Positions 11,101-21,300 of a DNA stretch of 64,000 nucleotides are shown piece by piece (position 1 is the first letter of the stretch; every line of letters starts with the position of its first letter). The stretch lies in assembly GCA_903813345.2 (NCBI GenBank), contig CAIIXF020000005.1, positions 3,418,356 to 3,482,355 on the forward strand, in the 5' to 3' direction. A program made the translations under genes and the position numbers. Under the pieces are notes generated by a model, which was not told the origin of the DNA, ran no database searches, and saw only the letters and a list, made by a program, of their open reading frames with translations. This DNA is from Owenia fusiformis. Lineage: Eukaryota; Annelida; Polychaeta; Sabellida; Oweniidae.

Positions 11101-14100
11101 AAAACTAGCGACAATTGCAAATATGGTAGATATTCGAAATATGGTGTTTTGTGAAAAACTAAAAGATAAACTTAGGACAATAACTTTAAAGCTGTTATTA
11201 CACATCAATTTCAATGTGCTAGTATACCATCTCAAATGGGGCACTTACCAGTTTCTGAACGTACTGTGGATGGAGGTTGGCTAAAGCAATCTCTATTTCT
11301 TCTGCCTCTTTAGATGAAATTTTATCACCTTTTAATTTCTGGAAAAAAAAGATTAAAGACATTGACCCTCAAGTTTTCAAACAAGGTATTAACATGCAAA
11401 ATATCACCACCTGCTATTTTTACAGACACTGACCGCCGTCACTTGTGGTGGTGACATAATAAAAGGGTTAGAATAGATCCACTTTTCTTAAAAAGCCAAT
11501 CACTAAATTCTTGATTGAAAATATGTATGTAATTTGTTAACCAATGCAGTTGCAGAAGTGAATTAATATATCTAAAAATAGAAACTCGCTTTTAAGTAGA
11601 ATATTTTTCTTACCTTTTTATCCAACAATTCTTTTTCTTTTTCATCTTTCTCACTCTGACAAATTTTTGCTATTAAATTCAGATCTGACTCAATTTTTGT
11701 CATAAAATTCTTGTAATAACTTTCCGTGATCTTGCCATCGCGGAATAGAGCATTCAGTTGAATCTTAAGCGTCTGTATGTATGTCTGAAAAATGAAAGAG
11801 ATGTTGTAAACCCATAAACTGCTGCCTGAAAAAGCGAATTACTACAATACATTTTAATTTATAGGCATAAAAGATATTTTTGAATGATAAGGAGATATTC
11901 AATAAATATGCATCCTACTGCTCTTATTTATGAAGATGGAATTTTCATGATTGCTGCAAAAGTGTGTAGAATTCAAGTTTGGTAAGAGTAGCCTACACAA
12001 AAAGCATTCCGATGGTTGTTTTGGTAATGCTGATTCGATACCCCGGACACTTTAAAGTTTGGTAAAAGTAGCAATTCTATGGTTTTGGAAATACCCAATT
12101 CAGTACCCCTGCCACTTTTATTGGTCCATCCTACAGTACTTACTGTTATTTTCTCCTGCCAGAGTTGACCTTCAAGTTTCATGAGAGCTTCAAGATCCAA
12201 ACCCACTAAAATCATGTTGGCTGCATCACTGCAAACACAAGAGGAATTTTCTAGAACAACATATTTCAGGTAATTCCTCCAATTTCTTTTCATTTAAATT
12301 CATATCAGTAACTACAGCAGATCTACTGTATACATGTACATGTCATACTATACAGGGACAGCATAGAATTGACAGCATAGAATTGACAGCATAGAATTGA
12401 GAGCATAGAATTGAGAGCAGTCTGGGCTTACCTGTTTGACTGCAGTAGAGCTTCAGCAAGACCACCTGCAGAATCTGCACTGCCCTCAATATGGTTGTCC
12501 TCAACTGATGTACTATCAGCATCAGGGTCTTTCTTTACCTTCTTCTTCAAGGCACTCTTTCCTCTCTTCTTTGACTTTGGCCTCTTCTTTTTCTTTTTTG
12601 TGTCATCATCACTCTCTTCGCTTGATGCTTCCACTTCAACTTCCACAACAGTCTACGTATATAATAAAAATATATGAGCTACTGCACAGTGCATGTATAT
12701 TTTGGACAAATAAACAGAAATTGACAAAAACTGAAAAAGTACATTATTAAAAAATCTCAAGATATTTACACTTGTTTCATTTAATATTGTGACAATTCAT
12801 ACATCTCTTATGTTATGTCTCGATCACTGTTATATAAATATTTGTTAGCATCTAAGATGAGGGATGTTTTATAATTGGTATGCTTTACATACACCCAGGG
12901 ATGTGACTTATATGTAGCAGTGTTCTCCAAAGGATTTTTTCTCAAGCGGGTGCAAAATTCTCATTTTCACAATTCAGGCCAAAATTGGTCAAAATATGCC
13001 CATTTTCATAATTTTTCTCATTTTCAAGTGAGTGCAAATGGATTTTCAGGAAGGTGCAAGACGGCTACAAGGCTGCAAGTCTGTTTTTAAAATCTCAGGT
13101 GGATGCCACACCCACTTGCTTAAATGCTGGTGAGATCACTTTGTAGTAAAATGATCACAGACAGAGAGTAACAACTGACTCACCTTTCCATTGTCATTTT
13201 CAAAATCATAGATGGCTTTATTCTTCTGGTGCATTGGTATCCCTCTAGCCCTCATCATGGCCATTTCTTGGTCTTGCATCTACAATAAGGCATGGATCAT
13301 CAATAACTTCTACAATAAGGCATGGATCATCAATAACTTCTACAATAAGGCATGGATCATCAATAACTAAATCAACAACAAAAAGGTGATTATAGTAGAC
13401 GAATACTTGTAATAATTCTTAAATCTGTCTGAATATACATGTACTTATGTAGTCCAATGTAGAGTTAAATTATAGTTATAGTACATTTCGTCTCTGAACC
13501 CCCTCCCATCTACTTCTCCCTATTAGGGGAAGGTGTGTTTGAAGGTAAGGGCACAAAATGAATAAAATTATGTGGAATGATAAAATTCAAAATTGTATGA
13601 CCAAATCTACACAATTCAATGATTAAATATAAATACAGTATGACTAAGATAACATTACATTACTTTGAGGCTCCACAAAAAGCACATATTATAAAGTAAA
13701 TCACCTTAAGTGTCATATTATGGCATCTGATGTTCTACAATATAAATGTAGTCTACCAAAAACATTGACACTATACTTAGAAAAGATTGATGAATATGAG
13801 ATCACTTTTAATATGTAGCAAACAAAGGTTGATTAGATATATAATCATAGACTTGATTTACGATGATTGATCATGTTTGCATAACCAATGGAGATCAACA
13901 GATTCTGACAATTAAAATGCGTCTATGTTGAGACATTAGGCATAAACAGAATTACAAGAGTTTGTAGTTTTCTCATAGCAAGCTGATTTTAAAGCTCTGA
14001 AGAGAAGCATCTATTCCATGCTTTGTTAGGTGTTTATATTTTTGACACTATAAATTTACTGATTTGACCGGGGGGGGGGGGGGGGGGGGTTCAAGAGATT

Positions 14101-15263
14101 TGACATCTCACATGCCTCATCCCTCCATATTATATACAATGCAATAAATTATTATAACAGAATACTATTGCTAATTCAGATATACCAAGTGTGTCTCAGC
14201 CAATCAGCTTAGAGTATTCCAGTGCATTAATTCAAGGTTTATGGTCAACTGAGCAGAAACATTATTTACAGTACATGGTGGATTCATAATGAACTGAGCA
14301 GTGCCTTTATTGGTAAAAGAATGACATCATCACAGTGCATTATGGTTTCATAATGAACTGAGCAGTGCCTTTATTGGTAAAAGAGTGACATCATCACAGT
14401 GCATTATGGTTTCATAATGAACTGAGCAGTGCCTTTATTGGTAAGAATGACATCATCACAGTGCATTATGGTTTCATAATGAACTGAGCAGTGCCTTTAT
14501 TGGTAAAAGAGTGACATCATCACAGTGCATTATGGTTTCATAATGAACTGAGCAGTGCCTTTATTGGTAAAAGAGTCACATCATCACAGTGCATTATGGT
14601 TTCATAATGAACTGAGCAGTGCCTTTATTGGTAAAAGAGTGACATCATCACAGTGCATTATGGTTTCATAATGAACTGAGCAGTGCCTTTATTGGTAAAA
14701 GAGTGACATCATCACAGTGCATTATGGTTTCATAATGAACTGAGCAGTGCCTTTATTGGTAAAAGAGTGACATCATCACAGTGCATTATGGTTTCATAAT
14801 GAACTGAGCAGTGCCTTTATTGGTAAGAATGACATCATTAAGTTGCATCATGGTTTTGTGAACAACTTATAAGCATTCATGCATGTACGAGCCAATCCTG
14901 GTAATTTACTTGAGCTCCTAGTGACCCTCATGCATTATGGGTAAGGGTGAGTGCATGTACTCATGCTTTAAAATTTTCAATAATGACAGGATTTTTTATT
15001 TCCTTAATATAACAAAATTAATAAAACATGAAGAGGTTATAAAACTTTACCCGCTTCTTTCGCAGATCCTTCATACATAGTTTGGTTATTGCGACAGCTA
15101 GACCAGCACCTATCAGCAATCCTAACAGAAACCCTACACCTAGCCAAAGTTGGTCTGCATCCCAGAAGCTTTTCCTGTATTCAATATAGTATTCGATGCA
15201 AGTGTCACCAGAATATATCACACTGAAGGGGTCCACAATTGGCGTTAAAGCTGTTGTAGCCAT
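5045..15263 (-). CDS. EVC: EVC-like ciliary membrane protein (EvC complex), 16 exons, about 771 aa
   Basis: EVC is a single-pass protein of the ciliary EvC zone that pairs with EVC2 to promote Smoothened-dependent Hedgehog signalling. Exons in transcript order: 15263-15051, 13279-13184, 12652-12432, 12228-12144, 11784-11614, 11338-11249, 10754-10596, 10190-9974, 9430-9183, 8904-8763, 8396-8219, 7983-7894, 6879-6756, 6559-6413, 6136-6074, 5116-5045. All junctions are GT-AG and all phases agree. Exon 1 starts MATTALTP and has a short ectodomain and a membrane span at about residues 40-61, followed by basic KDLRKKR. Exon 3 is an acidic/lysine-rich linker. Exons 4-16 are almost entirely charged heptad-type coiled coil. 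The identification rests on this architecture and on the head-to-head position next to an EVC2-like gene. Human EVC is ~990 aa, so the 3' end may be incomplete: the last exon can either stop at TAA 5045-5047 or splice onward. Confidence 0.85.
6074..6136 (-). other. EVC: EVC exon 15, paralogous partner of exon 16
   Basis: This 63-nt exon is flanked by acceptor tgacag and donor gtaaca. It encodes 21 residues that align without gaps to exon 16 (IGAxRRxNII at the start, LE at the end). The 957-bp intron between the two (5117-6073) shows no other recognisable coding sequence. Both may be included, extending the coiled coil by 21 residues, or they may be alternatives. Confidence 0.75.
7221..7750. 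mobile_element. Probable hAT-like non-autonomous element in an EVC intron
   Basis: The region starts cagggcttgcatta and ends taatgcaagcgctg, imperfect inverted repeats of about 14 bp. Flanks tgtataat and tgtatatt resemble an 8-bp duplication with one mismatch, if the right edge is placed one base further out. No coding potential was seen. Confidence 0.6.
8521..8703. mobile_element. ~190-bp inverted-repeat MITE, family A, copy 1
   Basis: Begins gtaatctccctagg and ends ctggggagatcac (imperfect TIR). The interior carries the family words caaaattggtcaaaatatg and ttttcaagtgggtgca. Other copies lie at 12919-13140, 28743-28939 (inverted) and 59656-59843. Confidence 0.8.
9384..9713. repeat. 110-bp tandem triplication spanning the 3' splice site of EVC exon 9
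   Basis: Three copies start atgtttcttcagcttctc at 9384, 9494 and 9604. Each contains, on the minus strand, the branch/acceptor region ending ttctag and the first ~47 nt of exon 9. Only the copy at 9384 continues into the real exon. The other two read from the acceptor into CAT TAA, a stop. Confidence 0.95.
12357..12420. repeat. 14-bp tandem repeat beside the EVC exon 3 donor
   Basis: About 4.5 copies of gacagcatagaatt (later copies gagagcatagaatt) end about 11 bp from the exon 3 donor at 12431, on its intron side. Confidence 0.9.
12919..13140. mobile_element. ~190-bp inverted-repeat MITE, family A, copy 2
   Basis: Begins agtgttctccaaagg and ends ctggtgagatcact. The interior matches the copy at 8521-8703, with an extra ~15-bp insertion around gacggctacaaggctgc. 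It lies in the EVC intron between exons 2 and 3. Confidence 0.8.
13281..13368. repeat. 30-bp tandem triplication of the EVC exon 2 acceptor
   Basis: Three copies of a unit starting tacaataaggcatggatc directly abut exon 2. On the minus strand each copy ends ccttattgtag, so three identical acceptors lie 30 nt apart. Using either upstream acceptor would add an in-frame TAG. Confidence 0.93.
14070..14089. repeat. Poly-G run (20 G) in EVC intron 1
   Basis: Uninterrupted G homopolymer. Similar G or C runs occur near 20894, 41180 and 62889. They are likely length-polymorphic and prone to assembly error. Confidence 0.95.
14285..14856. repeat. 64-bp tandem array (9 units) in EVC intron 1
   Basis: Units start at 14285, 14349, 14413, 14475, 14539, 14603, 14667, 14731 and 14795, each beginning cataatgaactgagcagtg and containing tgacatcatcacag. 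Copies are nearly identical, with two carrying a 2-bp deletion (ggtaagaatg). This implies recent expansion or homogenisation. The unit has a CRE/AP-1-like core (TGACATCA), which may be coincidence. Confidence 0.95.
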
Positions 15264-15450
15264 GTTGGTGCTTTAACAGGATACGTTTTTTTATAGGCAG
15301 GTTTTTTTAACTGTAGTATTTTTAACCTGAAAATATTATTATTGCTATGCATTTGTCATACATGTTCATATGAATATCATTTCTATAAAGGAAGGGTAGT
15401 CATAATCTTCAAATATCTAATGTTTATGGAAAAACACGTACATGTAACTG

Positions 15451-16146
15451 AGGGTTTGTGTAAAAACCGAGTGACCGGGTAACCGGGTACCCGGTCGACC
15501 GGGTACCTAACGTTCCTAGCAGGGTTACCAACTTTCAAAGTTCCACATTTCCCCCGATATATAGTAGCGACTTGACTTGACAGACTTAGCCTACCGAGTA
15601 CACTGCTGTTCGATATTTTTACCCTATACGAGACAGAGCACTTTATTAAAATAATCGATCCAGCAAACACTGACGTCCATGTCACATTGCTCATAAGTAG
15701 CATATAAGTTCCTAGAAGACGTTGTACATTTTCGTTCTTTACACATCGAGGCAACGTAAACATGAGACGTCTATTAATGGTATAAAAAGAACGTTGTTGT
15801 AACGTATCCGTAAAGTTCGTTAGTGTGGAAAACATAACAAACAGGAACGTTTGATTTATTACTACATTGGTCCATATGTGAAAACATCGATGGATGGTTG
15901 AATTTCAACATTGTGGCTTCAAATTATTTGTGAGTTAAGGAAACGTTACAAAGACTTCAATATGTTCTCACTTAATTGGTTCATTACCGACATTACCGTT
16001 CATTTTAACGTTGTCAAAGTTCTTACGATGTGACGTCGAAAATAACGTACACGTATCGTCCAGATCCAACGTATTGTAAATAAAAAAAATCCTAACCCTG
16101 CTAGGAACATTAAGTACCCGGTCACCCGGTTTTTTACACAAACCCT
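15451..16146. mobile_element. ~700-bp TIR element in the EVC/EVC2 intergenic region
   Basis: Starts agggtttgtgtaaaaacc and ends with the inverse. Long imperfect inverted repeats also include accgggtacc-type motifs and cctagcagggtta. It is flanked by the 7-bp direct repeat gtaactg (15444-15450 and 16147-16153). The interior encodes nothing recognisable. Confidence 0.85.
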
Positions 16147-16229
16147 GTAACTGATGCTCTTAATAATTCACTATGAAGGTTCTCTATGATATTGCTTATA
16201 CAGGGCAAGAGAGGGAAATACCCCATGTC

Positions 16230-16523
16230 CTCCATACATCACTGGTCAGTATCAAGCTAAGGTTATGGCCATCGACCTCCATATTTAAGATTGCAGACAG
16301 GAAGTGTCAGGTGCCACAATTCAACGATATCTTCCACCACTTAAGGGAAGATTACTGGGATTTGGGTTTTATGTCCCTTACCAATATCAAATATTTCCAG
16401 TAACCTGCCCTAAGCGGTGGAAAACTAAAAATATCGAAATCGACAATTCCCGTCTGCCATTTTGAAAGTGAAGGTGATGGCCATAACCTTCGCTTGATTG
16501 ATACTGACCAGTGATACACATAT
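16230..16523. mobile_element. Foldback element with ~140-bp imperfect arms
   Basis: The left arm (atcactggtcagtatcaa, aaggttatggccatc) recurs inverted at the right (gatggccataacctt, ttgatactgaccagtgat). The complementarity continues inward to about 16370. Short indels separate the arms, suggesting an older insertion. Confidence 0.75.
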
Positions 16524-17073
16524 CTCCATACACAGATGAACCTCTAGACTTAATTTTTACAGAGTTACATGTACATGTCATGTATTTCCTCCTCTTTACA
16601 GTATTTTGCAATTTAAAAAGAGCTACTCTTTCCATTTATTTGCATTAGCTTCTAAAAATAGCTTTGTCTTCACTCTGAACTCACTGAGTTCATCAGCGGT
16701 TATTTAATTAAATCTAATTGTGGAGTCAGAGTAGCAAACAGTTGTTTGTGTGATGACCTTCAATAGCGAGTCACTACTACAGTCTCAGCTGTAGTGGCTA
16801 GTCTTTATGGCTCAAGGGTAGAGCCATGGGCATCTAATTGAAAGCCCATGGCAGAGCGTCTGACTCTGAGAGCAGAAGAGAGATATCTAAAAAGATGGCT
16901 ATGTGCAAATATAGTAAAATTCCCATACGGGGCATTGAATTTAGCACATTCTCTTTCGAGTCTAGTATCTGGCTCGGTACAATACAGCTCCCAGACGAGC
17001 ATGCCCAAGGGTTGTTACATTTGTAAACCCTACTGTGTAAAACTTACAACACAGGACAGTTGTAAACACATGT

Positions 17074-17271
17074 TATCTATTGCAAGACTTACGCCTGCCA
17101 CAACCGTCGCCATGTTAGTCAGTGTTTTTAGCGCAAGGATCCTGCCATGACCGTGGTAGTGTTATCATGTAAGCCTGGTATAACCGTGACAATGCTGTAT
17201 TATATTGCGCTACTTAAAAACACTGAATAACATGGTGACGGTTACGCCAGGCGTTAGTCTTGCAACAGATA
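17074..17271. mobile_element. ~200-bp foldback MITE upstream of EVC2
   Basis: The left arm tatctattgcaagacttacg continues through cagtgttttta. The right arm is its near-complement (taaaaacactgaat to ttgcaacagata). Arms are ~57 bp with few mismatches. Confidence 0.8.
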
Positions 17272-18366
17272 GGGTCTCGTTGCAAAGATTTTGAGAATGA
17301 ATGAAACAAACACTCGACTCCGTGTCAGAGGCCTAGGCAATGCCCATGGTTGAATAAATATAAAGCTTAGGATATATCTACTGCAACTCTGGATTCTGTA
17401 TGGCTCTGAAACTGAATTCACTTGACTTGAGTTTGGTTGAAAGCTTCTGTTCTAAAAAAACATGAAAAATTCAGAATAATTTTCTTACTTGCGTCAATCT
17501 CTGCTTCAAATGAACGCTTTTCCTTCTGTATTTCTAGTTTTTCTATCGTCATTGTTTTTTTTTGAAATGTGAGGTTGTTGTTTTTCTGTATAGTATCATT
17601 CTATATGGATTATTTTAATAAAACATCAGGAAAATCCCTTTAGCGCACCTTGCAGTCGCCATTTTGCATACCTTATATGGTCAATGTGACGTCATTTTGT
17701 AAATATTACGGAGTTTCCTAGTGATCTGTTTCTAGATTTCCCAAACTCTTAGCACATCATAAGGAAAATAGGTCATGGGAATCTGGAAACTATCACCGCC
17801 ATGTTTTATCACCAAAACATTCCCTTTTGAATAGGTTTGAAATATTTCATTTGAAGTGATTTTATTGAATAACACCTTATTGTCTTTGATCTGGACTAAG
17901 GGAAACTATCGATAAGCATGTAGTGAATAAAAATATGAACACAACCTGGAGAAAAAAATGCATTACAACCAGAAAAACAACTGTAAGTGCTCGCTCTAAA
18001 CAAGTGCCACATTTTTATTCACATGATCAGATATAGGCAAGTGGATCAAAAGGATATCGGCATTTGCATGAAGATTACTTAGTTCTTGTAACTAAAATCT
18101 ACAATTGAACATTTGAAGAAGTCATTGTCAGATTTACAGACAACAGTGTGCACATCCATCCATGACTTTCACCTACTGATAAGGTTGCGGAGCGGATGCA
18201 CTAATACTACCTCCTTGCGACACCTTTGTCCATCAGGTTATTGGCTAGAGACGCAAGTAACAATGCACTGTAAGCATGGGGTTTTATTGAAGGTCCATAT
18301 GGGATATTACTTATGACAATGTGTGTTTTTACAGAAGTGACAACAGAATAGTCAGTTGTGTACAAG

Positions 18367-21300
18367 ATGAATGCATGCATCGTTTGTGTTGCACTTTTGT
18401 GCACTTTTGCACTAACGTTTTGTACAGCCGTTCCCATGAGTAATCAGCCAATCGTTTCGTTAGATTACAATGTCGAACATCCAAATTATACAATTAATGG
18501 ATATCAATCTGCATTTTGGGAGGATGACATAACACTGACCCTTGAGGCACATATTGATGTTAACACTATATTAGATGATCCAGCGCATTTAACATTGATC
18601 ATAATGGTACCACATAAGGAAATCAATACAACAGCAACAAGGAACGTATGGACATATGTCAATGAGTCTGGATTGTACAATGAATCTGGATGGTTCAATC
18701 ATACTAAAACAGGATGGTACAATGAGTCTGGCTTCTACAATGAATCAGGATGGTTTGATCATTCAGAATCAGGATGGTACAATGAATCTGGATTTGACAA
18801 TGAATTTGGATCAGGATGGTACAATGAATCAGGGTGGTACAATTATACAGAACCGTACAATGTCACAGAAACAAAGTTCTACATTATGGAAAACCTCCTA
18901 AATAGTACCATAGAACAGAGTGATTTTTACTACGATATGAATGAATTCCAAGTTGGATCAATGCATGTTGACACAAGTCCACTGTTTGAATATCCATATG
19001 GCTCTCATATCTTTGTACATTTTAATGATATTGTATATACTGGCCTTGAAGTCCCACCAAATGCACCTGAGAATGAAAAATATGCAACACTATTGACTGA
19101 ATTCACATTCTCTTTCAAACACTGGGAAAGTGATATCGGTGATCAAGCTTGGTCTACTGAAGTCCCGACCAATGCTCTGTTGGTTAACCTGACGGCTGAT
19201 GCAGTTTTACATAATATTTCATTCTCAGGAAGTAATGATACTGAAGATGGTGTCGATCTTTGGAGACCGTTCAATGGTTCTAGTGATGAACCCATGTATA
19301 ACATGACTGATGTTTGGGGATTCGATACTGCAGACCTTAACATCCTACTCTCGAGACCATCGTTGTATATGCATGAGACAAACAACAAGTCTGTGAACCT
19401 AGAGGTAGGAGATGTTGTCCGTGTGGTCTTCAAATTGGAAAGGAATGCTGCACTTGATGACGGCAGCGATATTCTCAATCTGGAGGTATGTCAAATTAAG
19501 CTCTGTATCAGTTATGACATGCATTTGAGTTGTTTCAATCATTTCAACTCGTTCAATCATATATATTTAAAAGGCTTTGCATCATTTTGTCAGTTTCAAT
19601 GTCTTCACCAAATCAAGGCATTTGGTTATTTAAGATTTGAGTCTGAATATGGTAAAATTCTAGATGAAATGGAGAAATGACCTAAATGAAACTGAACAGA
19701 AATGTTCCTTGTTTCAAGCAGTTCTCCTGTATGTTTCAATCATTTCAGTGTTTGCATTAATTCACCCATTCTATCTTATTGACAGTTCAGTCGTTTCAAC
19801 TGTTTCAATCATTTCACTTGTTGCAGAAATGACTGTCCATTGTTTTCAATCTAAGCAATGTTTTCAATTTATCTTTCCAGTGTGAATACTTCCTAGTTGA
19901 CGGAACAACAAAACTGCCTTCTGGAAATGAGATATCGATATTACCTGACCACGTTGCAACACTTTATAGCAACACTGGTGTGCAAACTAGTCTGACCACA
20001 TCTGTACAGGGTGATCCCTTCAAGACCATTACATTCTCAATGGATACTTTGGGTAGAGCATTAACCAGCACTGACAACAGAATTGAGCTAGAGATGCTAG
20101 TACAGATGGAGAATAACATGAAGTTGTCATATTATGATTATGCGATTGTTGCACAATGCAGCGGGAATCCTGTAAATAAACCTGGTAAGTAGAATTTAAT
20201 CACATTGGATATACAGCCAATCAGAAGATGGAAACTTTTGCCCTTCTCCCTCCCCCTGGAAATCACACTTTATTGACCTAAGTTATAGAATGATCTGAGT
20301 TTGTCCTTCCTGATGTTTTGAGGTGTGATATACGAGAAACTTATGTTTAAGATTTTATTTAGTGGTTTTTATACACCCTTTGATCCCAAATTGTTATTTA
20401 ATGCTTCAATATAACTTAAAAAGTCCACCGCAAAGCATACATGTAGATCCTAAGCTATTTTATGCTGAAAAATAAGGAAAAAACGATTGAAAAATAAGTG
20501 AGAAGTTCACTCAAAATTGAATAATAAATAGTGCTAATAAAAACAATTTAAAAAAATTCTGATGAAAGTAGGGATATTGATTGAAACGGTAAATTACAAA
20601 ATATGTATATACACATCTTTATTGACTCTAATCATGTCAGTCTCTCCATGAACACAGTATAAAGTGTTACTTTGACAACTTGACAATGTGTGTTTGCATT
20701 ATGCATGTTACATTTTACTAAAATATTGGTTAGAGTTACATATAACAGGTTCAATTGCTTTGTTACAGAGTATCCTTTTGCAAAATTTAAGTAAAGAAGC
20801 TTTTTGATGAAACAATTTATTTCTATGAGTCAACATTCAACAACAAAACAACAGCCTGTCATAGTTAACCACCACTTGAATTTAAGGAACAGATGGGGGG
20901 GGGGGCAAAGTGGGCACTTACATTTGTCATCAGCCTTTTTGTGGTTGATTTTGGTTGTTTGGCAAAGTATTTATTTGATCCAATGAGTACCTAGGAATAC
21001 AGTCAGTGGCTAGACTAAATAATCAAATGAAGTTCTTTAAAAAGAGAATTCCCATTTGAGTAAAGGGTATCTGATCAACAGCGTGGATTTACTTGTTAAC
21101 TTTTCAATCCGCCTTTCAATGATCAGAAGGTACAGGTATAAAGTGAAATTACTCTATAATAAGTTTATCAAACACCGCCTCTGTGGGTTAGTATTCCACA
21201 CAAATGTACACAATTGCTTGTACTTTCACTTCAATAGTAACTACAAATAGGCCTAAATATTTGGACTAATCCAGACTACTGCTGCTATAGAAAATCAATA

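Larger units (their letters stand above)
15264..18366. promoter_or_regulatory. Divergent EVC/EVC2 intergenic region
   Basis: The start codons of EVC (15263, minus) and EVC2 (18367, plus) face away from each other across 3.1 kb, so both promoters must lie here or in unseen 5' UTR exons. In vertebrates the two genes are also divergent and closely spaced. No clear TATA box or RFX X-box was found by eye. Three inverted-repeat elements (15451-16146, ~16230-16523, 17074-17271) occupy over a third of the interval. Confidence 0.7.

Noticed and set aside
12411-12750. Plus-strand frames opposite EVC exon 3
   Set aside because: Antisense shadows of a lysine/glutamate-rich exon whose splice sites and phase are clear on the minus strand.
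15383-15835. 150-codon minus-strand frame in the EVC/EVC2 interval
   Set aside because: Lies across the terminal repeat of a transposon and has no recognisable domain.
18656-18901. 81-codon frame overlapping the EVC2 ectodomain repeat
   Set aside because: Alternate-frame reading of an 18-bp tandem repeat inside the EVC2 exon.
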